From positions 1 through 47,351 of the IMG/VR virus record IMGVR_UViG_3300025168_013630: a stretch of 47,351 nt of DNA; one strand, given 5' to 3'. The notes under the pieces were generated by a model. It was not told where the DNA came from. It was given only the letters and a program-made list of their open reading frames with translations, and did not search any database. Position numbers and translations under genes: made by a program. The stretch comes from a virus. Below are positions 16,500-27,107 of the stretch, piece by piece (the first letter of the stretch is position 1; every line of letters begins with the position of its first letter).

Positions 16500-17413
16500 G
16501 GGTTTGTTCTTTCTTTAGGATTACACAAATCATGTCTAGTTTTAAATGCACAATATGTACATCCTGTTCTATACGCTGGATAATTACCATCCTTGTTTCG
16601 CTTGCCGTCATCTGTAAAAGAGTTAGCAATGAAAGATTCCATTAACTTTTTTGTCTTATTCATTGAAGGCTTGCCTGCTGGTGGGTTATATATCTGTATT
16701 CGTTTTTGAGGAAAGTCGCAATTTTGATATAGCTTTCGTTTAACTATAAAGTATTCTAAATCTATATTTGATTCAGGTACATCATATTGTTTTGAAAAGT
16801 ACTGTTTGTATATTCTTAACTGATCACCTTCGTTTTTCTTTTTCTTAGCCTTCCAACCATATATAGAAGTTTTTATATCATATATCTTTATTCGATCACC
16901 TTCCTTCATAACTATGTCTGCAAATCCCATTACCATAAGCTTGTCGTTGCCGTCGACTTCGCAAAGTATAGGTATTTCTACACCTAGTAATTCCGTGTAT
17001 TTTTTATTGAAGTAAGCTCCACGCTTTTTTATAAAATAGTCTATAATTTCTACACCGTCTGAATAAAAATCTGACATTTCCTCAGTAGAACTAAAGTGTT
17101 TATTGTCAAATTCTTTTACTCTAAGTTGGTATTCTGATTTCATAGTATCTGAAAGCATTTTGTGTAGATCTAAAGAATCTGCCTTTACGATCGTATCAGT
17201 ATACATTGTTGTCAGATATGTTTGTAGTACCTCATGCATTGCAGTACCGAATACTAAGAACATATTCGGTGTAAATTCTTTTATGCCATCTAGATAAGTA
17301 AGCTTCCATTGTTTAGGACAGCCTTTATACATGTTGAGTTGACTATATGATATAGTCTTCTTCCCCATTTTTCGTGCTTTTATTGCCAAGTCTTTTGGTG
17401 TTTTTAGTTCCAT
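16496..17413 (-). CDS. PD-(D/E)XK nuclease, RecB/Cas4-like
   Basis: A 305-aa nuclease of the RecB-C/Cas4 family. ISYSQLNMYKGCPKQWKLTY is the characteristic start with its Cys, GTAMHEVLQ is the helix with catalytic His, and GFADIVMK followed by KIYDIKTS gives the D and D-x-K catalytic set. The C-terminus has TGCTYCAFKTRHDLC, three Cys which with the N-terminal Cys suit a 4Fe-4S cluster as in AddB/Cas4. It probably trims DNA ends in recombination or host DNA degradation. A copy of the 25-bp promoter motif ends 9 bases before the ATG, so the mRNA may be nearly leaderless. An internal ATG (MGKK) is an alternative start. Confidence 0.85.
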   Translation of the reverse strand: MELKTPKDLAIKARKMGKKTISYSQLNMYKGCPKQWKLTYLDGIKEFTPNMFLVFGTAMHEVLQTYLTTMYTDTIVKADSLDLHKMLSDTMKSEYQLRVKEFDNKHFSSTEEMSDFYSDGVEIIDYFIKKRGAYFNKKYTELLGVEIPILCEVDGNDKLMVMGFADIVMKEGDRIKIYDIKTSIYGWKAKKKKNEGDQLRIYKQYFSKQYDVPESNIDLEYFIVKRKLYQNCDFPQKRIQIYNPPAGKPSMNKTKKLMESFIANSFTDDGKRNKDGNYPAYRTGCTYCAFKTRHDLCNPKERTNP

Positions 17414-17422
17414 ATTATACTA

Positions 17423-17447
17423 CTAATATACGCAATTTTTCCGAGAT
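17423..17447 (-). promoter_or_regulatory. CGGAA-class promoter motif before the nuclease-cysM-SLOG unit
   Basis: The coding strand reads TATCTCGGAA, 6 bases, CGTATATTA, ending 9 bases before the ATG at 17413. If TATATT is the -10 box, transcription begins about 3 bases before the ATG. Confidence 0.6.
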
Positions 17448-17458
17448 AAAAAAATTTT

Positions 17459-17659
17459 TCAGCGATTATTTTCAATCAATTTATCTAGGTATTGCTTTGC
17501 TTTTAATAAATCTTCCATACCATTTTTGTGACGCCATCTTGTAATATACTTGATTATATTTCCTTCGAAAAAATCAAGGCCTTGAGAGTGAGCATATTCC
17601 CACATCTCTATCCCTTTAGTGTAATGATTGGGATGTTTTATATTATCTACCTTAGGCAC
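17459..17659 (-). CDS. DUF3310 protein
   Basis: A 66-aa single-domain DUF3310 protein. The signature is clear: IKHPNHYTKGIEMWEY near the start, FFEGNIIKYITRWRHKNGMEDLLKAKQYLDKL at the end (the GN-x-x-KY-x-x-R, K, DL, KA, YL pattern). The family is common in phages and has been annotated as nucleotide-kinase-like without firm proof. It overlaps the zinc-ribbon gene by 8 bases and is the last gene of the chaperonin unit before the next promoter motif. Confidence 0.85.
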   Translation of the reverse strand: MPKVDNIKHPNHYTKGIEMWEYAHSQGLDFFEGNIIKYITRWRHKNGMEDLLKAKQYLDKLIENNR

Positions 17660-17927
17660 CAGGCTGATCTTTCGGTAAGAATTCTGAATTCATGTGGCCG
17701 CATTCTGTACATTTATACGTTTGAAGAGGCACCATAGTATCTTTTCCTGTAGGTGATAACACCGCTGATAGTTTTTTAAATAAAAATACCTGAGTGAATG
17801 TTTGACATTCGCACTTTTCACATAAAACGTCCACCAAGTCACTTGGATTGATATTTATGTTTTGCTTTGGTTGTTGTTGAGTTTGATTCATACCTATTAC
17901 TTTTCCTTTATTATAATTTTTTGCCAT
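17652..17927 (-). CDS. Zinc-ribbon protein, 91 aa
   Basis: Contains two Cys pairs, CEKC near residue 36 and CTEC near residue 75, separated by FTQVFLFKKLSAVLSPTGKD, the layout of a zinc ribbon. A Gln/Asn-rich N-terminal 30 residues is probably disordered. Similar FKKLSA...SPTGK proteins occur in T4-like marine phages, as far as I recall, with unknown function. An SD-like AAGG lies at the end of GroEL, 3 bases upstream, so translation is coupled to groEL. Confidence 0.7.
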   Translation of the reverse strand: MAKNYNKGKVIGMNQTQQQPKQNININPSDLVDVLCEKCECQTFTQVFLFKKLSAVLSPTGKDTMVPLQTYKCTECGHMNSEFLPKDQPGA

Positions 17928-17929
17928 TA

Positions 17930-19825
<1,896 letters not shown>

Positions 19826-19826
<1 letters not shown>

Positions 19827-20542
19827 TACTTATTCTCCTTTTCTAATTCTAATTCGTATTCTGATTTTGTGCACGTGACACCGGTCTGTTCAAGTACCAA
19901 TTCTGGTGTTGTACATGATTGATTGAATGATGCAAATTCTGTATGTGATTTCCATCTTCCACAGCCAGCAAATAGGCAACCAAACGCGTTTGATAGATAA
20001 TCTGCTTTAGCATATTCACATTTCTTTGTGACATCGCACATAGGCTTAAATCCATTTGCCATGCTTATTCCCATATCTATCATTTTCTTTCTTAATAGCC
20101 AGTGTAAGCCTACAATAAACTCTTCTTCGCAAAATTGTAGCCTTCGTGCCATTTGGCCTCTTAAAGATCCTATGTTTTGTTCAACAACATAACTACATTC
20201 TCTTGACATAAGATTAAATGTTGACATATCTAAGCTAGATAATATCATAGAATCATTTTCGTTTCTTATTTCTTCTAGCTCTTGAAGAGTTTCCATTACT
20301 TCTTTTTTGAATTCAGGATCTTTCTCCATAGTATCCCAAACTTGTGTATACACAACGTAATTTGGCTCTTCACTTACTTCGTAGTCTTTAAATTTTATAC
20401 CTACCCTTGCTCTTGAATGTTGATCATATTGACATACAGGTGTTCCTGTAATTTTATACGATATCATTTGAGAATCTGGATTCCAACTTAGGATTTCTAC
20501 ATCGAGGCATTCAATACCTTTTTTTATATTAACTTTATTCAT
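19826..20542 (-). CDS. Cys-rich protein next to the ThyX-like gene, 238 aa
   Basis: Function not recognised. I prefer ATG at 20542 (MNKVNIKKG); a longer frame needs a GTG inside the previous gene. Residues about 80-150 are helical (LEEIRNENDSMI, SLRGQMARRLQFCEEEFIVG). The C-terminal 70 residues hold a cluster of Cys in CDVTKKCEYAKADYL, FGCLFAGCGRW, SCTTPEL and TCTKSEYEL that could bind Zn or an iron-sulfur cluster. It overlaps the ThyX-like gene by 8 bases and groES by 1, so a partnership with the ThyX-like protein is possible. There is no strong Shine-Dalgarno site. Confidence 0.5.
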
Positions 20543-21350
20543 CTTTAAACAATTTTTTATCTGATTCACTTAGATCTTCGAATTTAATGTTAGTAATATA
20601 TTCTAATACATCTTCTGTGTCTTTATAAATTACCTTTAAGTATTCTCCTATTAAAGGGAATTTTTTGGCAACTGATTCGATTACTTTTAAATATAATTCA
20701 CTCATTGCCCATTCTTTATTATCTTCAAGCTTAAACTTACCTGATGCATTAAAACCTCTCATGCTTACAAGTGATAATAGGTTTTGTCCAAAATGATATG
20801 AGTGCTGATAACTTTGAGGTAAGAAAGATCGCGCTGATTGCCAAGACGCTTGATCTGTATCTAGTGCTTTTGCGTAAAGACCTTTAAGTCTTTTAAATAC
20901 TTTTTCATGCTTGTCATCCAAACCTCCAAGCGTTACGATGTCGACATCAGACTTATTATTGTCTCTACATCCTATACTCATAAAGCTGGTGAAAGGAGTT
21001 TGTGTGTGATAATCAAATAGCCATCTTGGCACACCTCTAACTCTAAAGATGAACTGTACCATTTCTCTTGCCTGAGGCAATGTGTTATGTGTTAATACAG
21101 CTTTAACAACTTCAAGCTTGCCTTCCGGAGAAGTGATAGGCCATTTTCGTTTGAATTCGTTATCACCCCAAGTTGAAGTACTCGTTACAAACATAGATTT
21201 ATAAGGATTTGACATATGATCTTCCAATGTCACCTCAACCTCATCTTTTAATAATTTGAATTCTGTTTTTAATAACGGCTGTTCCTCAGGTAATGTTCCC
21301 ATTACTATTCGGAGGTTTTCAACCACATCATAACTTAATTTTTCTTGCAT
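20535..21350 (-). CDS. ThyX-like (flavin-dependent thymidylate synthase fold) protein
   Basis: A 271-aa protein with the general pattern of ThyX. FIFRVRGVPRWLFDYHTQTPFTSFMSIGCRDN aligns with the region that in ThyX holds the RHR-x7-S flavin/dUMP motif, but the usual RHR is replaced by HTQT, so activity may be altered. The second half has SARSFLPQSYQHSYHFGQNLLSLVSMR, like the ARxxLP...NLRSL segment. Methylation of dUMP is a guess. An alternative role in making a modified pyrimidine is possible. It has its own promoter copy (21376-21400) and leads a unit that includes groES-groEL. Confidence 0.5.
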   Translation of the reverse strand: MQEKLSYDVVENLRIVMGTLPEEQPLLKTEFKLLKDEVEVTLEDHMSNPYKSMFVTSTSTWGDNEFKRKWPITSPEGKLEVVKAVLTHNTLPQAREMVQFIFRVRGVPRWLFDYHTQTPFTSFMSIGCRDNNKSDVDIVTLGGLDDKHEKVFKRLKGLYAKALDTDQASWQSARSFLPQSYQHSYHFGQNLLSLVSMRGFNASGKFKLEDNKEWAMSELYLKVIESVAKKFPLIGEYLKVIYKDTEDVLEYITNIKFEDLSESDKKLFKDE

Positions 21351-21375
21351 ATTCTATAACCTTTTTATTATATAT

Positions 21376-21400
21376 AAATATAACAAATCTTTTTAACATA
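21376..21400 (-). promoter_or_regulatory. CGGAA-class promoter motif (divergent box) before the ThyX-like/groES-groEL unit
   Basis: The coding strand reads TATGTTAAAA, 6 bases, GTTATATTT, and the core continues as TATATAATAA. CGG is replaced by TAA, but the spacing and the right half match the other copies. The ATG follows 25 bases on. Confidence 0.5.
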
Positions 21401-21406
21401 GGGAAA

Positions 21407-24400
21407 TTATATCAGCTTTTTTATTGAAGAATTTTTAGATTTTGTAAATCCAAATTTATTCTTAGATGAAGGAATACATACGAATTCACCTTCCTTTAAG
21501 TCTGCTATATCTCTTGTATTAAAGATTGTTATATATAATTGCTTGACGTCATCTTCTAATGCTATTTTGTAGAATTCACGTCCTGTCTTTTTAGATTTCT
21601 TAATGATTATTTTATTTATAATACCATAAAGTTGAAACTGACCTTTTTCTAAACCATCAGGTATATCTTTAGGACTAGTGAGCTGAGTAATGATATCGGG
21701 TGCGTGATCATAGAAAAATGATTTATATTTTGTAAACGGGTGTTCATTAAAATAAAAATCGAAGTATTTCTTTTCCCATTCAAACTTCTGTGTCTTGTCC
21801 CAATCCTTTTCACCTATATTGTCATCTAATATCTGCTGTATAATACCATCTATAGTTTGAGCTTTTTTCTTGTTTCTACAAGCTGATATGATTTCTTCTA
21901 ATATCCTAGAATTGTCAAAGATATTTTTGAAATAACCTAATCTACATAAAGGTTCATATGTACGCTTTGTAATTTTATTACCAAGTATAAATTCTATAAG
22001 CTGAGGTATTGTGTTAACATCCTTAGCTGTGTTGATAATTGCAGCGTCTTTATCTGGAACACCTTTTACAAGATTGAGTCCAAATTTAATAGTATTCTTG
22101 TCGTAGTCAATTTCAAACCTGTCGCCTGTTTGGCCTAATTCGAATTCATTAAACTTTATATTCTTATTCTTTATCTGTTTTATAAACCAACTTAATTCGT
22201 CGTTTGTAGAATGATTAAGAAGAGAAGCATAGTATTCTCTAGGGAAGTGTACCTTTTGCCACATAGATATATAAGCATTCATAGCGTATGCTAGAGAGTG
22301 AGACTTGTTAAATGAGTATTCTGAGTATTTACCTAGAACATCAAGTAGCTCATCAATATCTCTGTCCTTCATACCTTTTGCTCTAGCTCCTTTTTTGAAT
22401 CTATCAAGCATATCATAGAAATTTCCTTTTTTAGCTTGGTTTCCTTTATGAAGGAGTTTTAATATCTTTCTACCACCATCTGCTTCAGCTAATGTAAATC
22501 CGCCTATCTGCTGCAGGATAAACATAATCTGTTCTTGAAATATAGGTACACCTAATGATTCACCTAGTATATCCCAAAGAATTGGTGATTTTTCGTCTAG
22601 AAGCTTTTTTGCTGCTTCTGGATTTTGCTTGTTTTTGAGATATTCATCAATTCCTCCGGCCTGGATTATGGCAGGGCGGAACATAGCATTGATAGACGAT
22701 AAGTCAATTATGTTTTTAGGCTTGATTGTCCTAATTAAATTGATCATATTGTCTGAGCCGAATTGAAAGATGTCTTTACAGTTACCAGTTTCGAACTCAT
22801 CATATACCTTTTTGTCATCAAAGTCAGATTTAAGAATGCGTTGCTCAAGTCCAAAAAGCTTGTGCTCTTTTTCAATGAGTTTGAAGGTGTCGTTAATTAC
22901 AGACGCTGCTTTTAATCCTAGTATGTCTAGCTTACAATAACCAAGATCACTTACTTCACGTTCGTCTCCACCTTCCTGTACGCCTGTAACGACCTCACCT
23001 TTAAGTCTTAAAAGTGGTATCTCTGAACAGCTAAGATCTTTATTACTTACCAATATACCAGAAGCATGACGGCCAGTTTGTCTTACCATACCTACCATCT
23101 TAGGTGCTACTTTCAAGAACAGTTCTTTGTTATCCTTGATAAAAGCCATAAGGTCTTTTTCACCTTTTTTCTGTGCTATATTAAATGCGTTTTTAATTTC
23201 AAGCTCGATAGGTGAGTTAGGATCTTCGCCAAAATAACCTGTAAGTTTATTTGATAATACAAAGTCTAGCTCATGTATTCTACATAAATCTTTTACTGTA
23301 GTTTTAGCACCGAACTTGCCAAAGTTTGCAATGTGACACACTCGTTCAGTGCCGAACTTTTCCTTTAGATAACCTTCACATAACTTTTGAGTGTCTGAAT
23401 CAATGTCTAAATCCACATCGGCAGGATCAATTCTAGCGGGGTTTAAGAACCTTTCGAAAATTAGATTATGTCTAATCGGATCGATCTTTGTAATATCTAG
23501 TACAAATAAAACAAGAGAACCACCTGCTGAACCTCTACCTGCACCTGTTGCACCACCTACTTTATATACAAAGTTGTTTAACAGATCATCTAAAATAAGG
23601 AAGTAGTCAATAAATCCTTTTGATTTTATAATATCTAATTCATACTTAAGTCGATCTGTATATTCTTTGTTATTGTCAGGTAGTAAACCATTGCCTATTT
23701 TCTCTACCCATTTAGCTTTAAGCTTTTGCATAAATTCAGATTCACTTTGTGATTTATCTTCATGATACTTAGGGAAGTTGTCTGGATATTTTGGCATTTC
23801 GATTGCAACTTTATCATTTATTTCAAACGTAGAGTCGATAGATAATTCAAGGAATTTTTTATCTAAACCATACTTATCTGCCTCTGCATAGATTTCATCA
23901 ATCTGTTTTATGTAAAGAGAATGTACGGTATAGAACCAGTCATCGGGTGTATATGATTGTACAGTTTCACGCTGTCTAATTACATAAAGTAGATACTGTA
24001 TATACCAATCGTCTTTGTTTGCGTAGTGATAGTCCAAAGCGAACACAGGTTTTATACCTGTTTTCTCATATACTTTGTGATAGAAATTATTACATTTAGC
24101 TTGTATATCTAGATTATTTAATTGTATTTCAAGGTAAAAATCATCACCAAACTTTTCATGATATTTCTTTATAAGCTTAAGTGCCTCATCCTCTCTACCA
24201 GCTAACACATACTGATTCCACTTAGACTGTAAGCAGCCTGTGGTTATTATGTTGTTATCATTAAGAGTGTTGAATACTTTATCCATGCTTGACAAAGGCT
24301 TTCTATAGAATGTATCAAAGCTTTCATTAGAAACATTAAGGATATTCTTTACACCATCATAATTCTTAGCATAAACTAATGTATGATTGTTTGCAGCAGC

Positions 24401-24754
24401 TGATTTATCTAAGTGTTCACCGGCATCGCCTATTACATCTGTTGATCCTTTTTTAAGATCTAAAAACTTTGAGTGATCGTTGTGATATAAGTCGTTAGTA
24501 TACAATTCACATCCTACAATTGGATTTATTCCAGCCTCCTTTGCATGGTTATAAAATTTAAAGAAAGACGACATATTACCATGTTCAGTTAGTGATATAC
24601 CTTTGGCACCAACTTCTTTTGCACGCGTCATTATGTCTTCAATTTTAGTTACACCATCTCCTTGTGAATAAGTGGAGTGGCCATGCAGAGGAATATAACT
24701 GGTGTATTTATTACCTTGTTTATATTTTAATTTGTAGTCGCATTTTACACACAT
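21407..24754 (-). CDS. dnaE: DNA polymerase III alpha subunit (DnaE, family C)
   Basis: The catalytic replicative polymerase, 1115 aa. The PHP domain starts at about residue 22 (PLHGHSTYSQGDGV, keeping the HxH metal pair; LTEHGNM). The palm has GAGRGSAGGSLVLFVLDIT and PADVDLDIDSD near 446, holding the catalytic aspartates. Later come the DnaE helix-hairpin-helix region and a C-terminal OB-like part (GQFQLYGIINK). Unusual: an N-terminal CVKC pair before the PHP domain, and the use of a bacterial-type polymerase in a phage with T4-like UvsX/SSB/helicase. No proofreading exonuclease, clamp or loader is seen in the window. Confidence 0.95.
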   Translation of the reverse strand: MCVKCDYKLKYKQGNKYTSYIPLHGHSTYSQGDGVTKIEDIMTRAKEVGAKGISLTEHGNMSSFFKFYNHAKEAGINPIVGCELYTNDLYHNDHSKFLDLKKGSTDVIGDAGEHLDKSAAANNHTLVYAKNYDGVKNILNVSNESFDTFYRKPLSSMDKVFNTLNDNNIITTGCLQSKWNQYVLAGREDEALKLIKKYHEKFGDDFYLEIQLNNLDIQAKCNNFYHKVYEKTGIKPVFALDYHYANKDDWYIQYLLYVIRQRETVQSYTPDDWFYTVHSLYIKQIDEIYAEADKYGLDKKFLELSIDSTFEINDKVAIEMPKYPDNFPKYHEDKSQSESEFMQKLKAKWVEKIGNGLLPDNNKEYTDRLKYELDIIKSKGFIDYFLILDDLLNNFVYKVGGATGAGRGSAGGSLVLFVLDITKIDPIRHNLIFERFLNPARIDPADVDLDIDSDTQKLCEGYLKEKFGTERVCHIANFGKFGAKTTVKDLCRIHELDFVLSNKLTGYFGEDPNSPIELEIKNAFNIAQKKGEKDLMAFIKDNKELFLKVAPKMVGMVRQTGRHASGILVSNKDLSCSEIPLLRLKGEVVTGVQEGGDEREVSDLGYCKLDILGLKAASVINDTFKLIEKEHKLFGLEQRILKSDFDDKKVYDEFETGNCKDIFQFGSDNMINLIRTIKPKNIIDLSSINAMFRPAIIQAGGIDEYLKNKQNPEAAKKLLDEKSPILWDILGESLGVPIFQEQIMFILQQIGGFTLAEADGGRKILKLLHKGNQAKKGNFYDMLDRFKKGARAKGMKDRDIDELLDVLGKYSEYSFNKSHSLAYAMNAYISMWQKVHFPREYYASLLNHSTNDELSWFIKQIKNKNIKFNEFELGQTGDRFEIDYDKNTIKFGLNLVKGVPDKDAAIINTAKDVNTIPQLIEFILGNKITKRTYEPLCRLGYFKNIFDNSRILEEIISACRNKKKAQTIDGIIQQILDDNIGEKDWDKTQKFEWEKKYFDFYFNEHPFTKYKSFFYDHAPDIITQLTSPKDIPDGLEKGQFQLYGIINKIIIKKSKKTGREFYKIALEDDVKQLYITIFNTRDIADLKEGEFVCIPSSKNKFGFTKSKNSSIKKLI

Positions 24755-24787
24755 ATAGGTTCTTTTTTAATGTTTTATATTATATAC

Positions 24788-24812
24788 TAATATAACAAAT
24801 CTTTTTGATATA
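24788..24812 (-). promoter_or_regulatory. CGGAA-class promoter motif (variant) before dnaE
   Basis: The coding strand reads TATATCAAAA, 6 bases, GTTATATTA, followed by a GTATATAATAT run and the ATG 33 bases on. The CGG is AAA here, as in the copy before the ThyX-like gene, so the two may form a subclass. Confidence 0.55.
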
Positions 24813-24836
24813 TGAAAGGATTTTGGTGAAAAGTTA

Positions 24837-25313
24837 TTAACAATATCTGTGCAAGGAAGTTACGTGAACGTGTATATTTCTAGGCTTTATATCTGTAAAG
24901 TTTTCTAGATGCTTAAGTATTGTCATATATGTTTGGTTGTCATAGTCAAAGTTGTTGTCGTAGTTTTGACTTCTTGCGAATACAAATAAATCTAATCTAT
25001 TATCTCGTATAGCAAATTGTATTGTTGACAAACATGCTGCTAGCTCAGGTCTATCTTGATAAGACTTATGTATAACAAACTGCCTAGATTCCAAGCCTGT
25101 ATCTTGCTTAAATCTTTCAAAAGTTTTTACAGCTTCTAAACATAGCTCAACTCTTTCTTTCAAGTCGCCTCTTAAATTGGGCTTTATATCTTCTTCAACA
25201 AACTCACTATCATATTCGATACTGTAGTTAAAGTTATATAGCTCTCTATATTTATCGCCTTTTACTCTTTGAAGCTCCATGTCTATGTCATATTTTATTT
25301 CGTTAATTGTCAT
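24837..25313 (-). CDS. Thymidylate synthase (ThyA)-fold protein, short
   Basis: 158 aa, about the second half of a ThyA-type enzyme. ACLSTIQFAIRDNRLDLFVFARSQNYD aligns with the catalytic Cys motif (C-x4-QF), the following R-x-x-x-L strand and the RS phosphate-binding pair. The C-terminal HVHVTSLHRY resembles the D/G-x-HxY ending. The N-terminal folate-side domain is largely missing compared with 264-aa ThyA, so it may be a reduced enzyme, a hydroxymethylase relative or inactive. It overlaps the dTDP-sugar reductase-like gene by 11 bases. Confidence 0.45.
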   Translation of the reverse strand: MTINEIKYDIDMELQRVKGDKYRELYNFNYSIEYDSEFVEEDIKPNLRGDLKERVELCLEAVKTFERFKQDTGLESRQFVIHKSYQDRPELAACLSTIQFAIRDNRLDLFVFARSQNYDNNFDYDNQTYMTILKHLENFTDIKPRNIHVHVTSLHRYC

Positions 25314-26310
25314 AAAGTCTCACAATTGATTCGTATGTTTTTCGTATACCTAGCTCATTATTAAGCGACCCTACAGGTAGCATAAAGTGAGGGTATAAAG
25401 AATAGAAGTTTTTAGACTTACCGTTATGCCTTGCGAGGTAGTCACCTGAAGGTATTAGATTGATATGATCTAGCAAATCATCTGTACCTGTTATCTTTTC
25501 TATAGTATGTAGATATTGAAGAAACGGTACTGGCTTATCTTTACTTATTATAAAGTCCTGTCCCCATCCATTGTCCATCATAAGAATTTGATAAAACATA
25601 TCTGCAAAGTATTCATATCGCATATAGTCTTTTTCAATTTCAGGATCTAGCAAGACATCGAGCTTGCCTTGTTCGTTCAATGGAGATATAGTATAAGGTA
25701 TCCCGTGATTATCGCAGTATACTTTTTCAGATATCTTTCTAATCATAGATGAATTATCAAATGGTGCATCGCCATAAATAAATACAGGTTTTATAACCAT
25801 CATCTTATCAAATTCCATCGCTTGCTTTACTGCAACCTCACCTGACCATTTTGAAAGACCGTAAAGAGTTTTTGGATCTATAGGTGCTGTTTCATCAAAC
25901 TCTCCATTGTTTTTCATATACTCATCAGGATTGAATACTGCAGTTGTTGAAAAATAAATAAGCTTGCATCCTATACTATTTGCTAGGTCAATAAGATATT
26001 GAGTACTCAATATATTCGAGTTAACTGCTTCGTAAGAAAAGTCATCGCATTTATCTGTATTTACGTATGCTGCAGTATGGATTATAATATCGTCAGGTGT
26101 TAATCTTTTACCTACTTTTTTTAGTACTTTCTTATCAGTTACGTCTACCTCTTTGTTTTTTACTAGCTTGCCATCTAAATAACTAAACTGATTTGTATAT
26201 GTGGCTAGATCTGAATTGTCTAGTACTTCATATCTATGGTTTTCTTTCATAGAATTTATTATTGATGTTGCAAGCATTCCACTTTCGCCTGTAATAAATA
26301 ACTTTCTCAT
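25303..26310 (-). CDS. dTDP-4-dehydrorhamnose reductase-like SDR protein
   Basis: A 335-aa extended SDR. KLFITGESGMLATSII is the Rossmann motif, HTAAYVNTDKCDD matches RfbD-family H-x-AAYT, YFSTTAVF supplies the Ser/Thr, and TLYGLSKWSGEV has the YxxxK pair near 165. It would reduce a keto-deoxysugar nucleotide with NADPH. The sequence is closer to RfbD than to the GDP-sugar enzymes in the left arm, and it stands among nucleotide-metabolism genes, not in the sugar block. The exact substrate is uncertain; no rfbA/B/C partner is visible. Confidence 0.75.
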   Translation of the reverse strand: MRKLFITGESGMLATSIINSMKENHRYEVLDNSDLATYTNQFSYLDGKLVKNKEVDVTDKKVLKKVGKRLTPDDIIIHTAAYVNTDKCDDFSYEAVNSNILSTQYLIDLANSIGCKLIYFSTTAVFNPDEYMKNNGEFDETAPIDPKTLYGLSKWSGEVAVKQAMEFDKMMVIKPVFIYGDAPFDNSSMIRKISEKVYCDNHGIPYTISPLNEQGKLDVLLDPEIEKDYMRYEYFADMFYQILMMDNGWGQDFIISKDKPVPFLQYLHTIEKITGTDDLLDHINLIPSGDYLARHNGKSKNFYSLYPHFMLPVGSLNNELGIRKTYESIVRLYDN

Positions 26311-26735
26311 AATTTCTCCATAATTTTTGCAGCTGATTGTTTAACTGTGTCTTTTGTTGTGTCTATTCTGTTTACTTCTATATCATATTGTTCGCTTGCA
26401 TGCTTAAGTACATCGTAAAATACTCGTCTATGATCTTTCCAATCTTTTATATCTAAATCATCTTCGCTATGCTTTATGAATCTCTGCTTTATTAACTCAT
26501 AAGAACAATCAACGAAGAAAAATCTTTCACCTCTAACTATCGCATCAGCCCATGATATAAAAAATGAATCCTCATCTATCTTTCTATTATATAATCTACT
26601 ATATACTATTTGTGATAGAAAAGATCTGACGTATACTAAGCCATTTCCTTTGGTGCCTTTTACGACTTCACGTCTTACAGAGTCTTTGCCTGTCTTATCA
26701 GGGCCATCAATATGTATTATTCGTGTCATTTCCAT
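26307..26735 (-). CDS. P-loop (deoxy)nucleotide kinase-like protein
   Basis: A 142-aa P-loop kinase. IIHIDGPDKTGKDSVRRE contains the Walker A (G-x4-GKDS), resembling thymidylate/deoxynucleoside kinases. A central ERFFFVDCSYELIKQRF has a strand with Asp that may be Walker B, then a Lys/Arg-rich lid-like region. It is small for thymidylate kinase (about 210), so it is either a compact kinase or a DNA-base kinase of the type found in phages that modify thymidine. It lies between the SDR gene (4-base overlap) and a small gene upstream. Confidence 0.65.
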   Translation of the reverse strand: MEMTRIIHIDGPDKTGKDSVRREVVKGTKGNGLVYVRSFLSQIVYSRLYNRKIDEDSFFISWADAIVRGERFFFVDCSYELIKQRFIKHSEDDLDIKDWKDHRRVFYDVLKHASEQYDIEVNRIDTTKDTVKQSAAKIMEKL

Positions 26736-27085
26736 TTTCCTTTACTCATTAAACTTATCATTGTAGATATAAACTTAAGTTGTTCTTCCTGAACCTGTCC
26801 GAATACAAGAGTCTTATGATACTTTAGCTTTCCTGAATCTAATTTATGTAAGTCAAATTCGTTGTCTGCTATTGTTGATACTGACGATATGCTTCTAAAT
26901 GATTCTGTTAGATCAATAGGTATACATACAACAAGTTCGTTTTCATTGCCGTCTTTTAAGTGATAACTCCATATATCATTGATGTATGACTTTGATTGAA
27001 TTTTATCTTTTACTAAGCCTTCCCAAAACACAAGCTCTTGTTTTGCAGCAGGATTTTCATAAAAACAAAGCGTTAATTTTACCAT
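26726..27085 (-). CDS. Hypothetical 119-aa protein
   Basis: Not recognised. A start at 27085 (MVKLTLCFYENPAAKQELVF) is better than the frame's first ATG at 27136, because the latter lies inside the last dUTPase motif of the neighbouring gene. Alternating strands and helices with a basic C-terminus (ISLMSKGKWK) suggest a small alpha/beta protein. It overlaps the kinase gene by 10 bases. No function can be assigned. Confidence 0.5.
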   Translation of the reverse strand: MVKLTLCFYENPAAKQELVFWEGLVKDKIQSKSYINDIWSYHLKDGNENELVVCIPIDLTESFRSISSVSTIADNEFDLHKLDSGKLKYHKTLVFGQVQEEQLKFISTMISLMSKGKWK

Positions 27086-27107
27086 GTTCTTTCTCTTAAA
27101 TGTTATT

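Noticed and set aside
20542-20569. GTG start at 20569 for the Cys-rich protein
   Set aside because: It lies 35 bases inside the ThyX-like gene without a ribosome-binding site. ATG at 20542 gives a normal small overlap.
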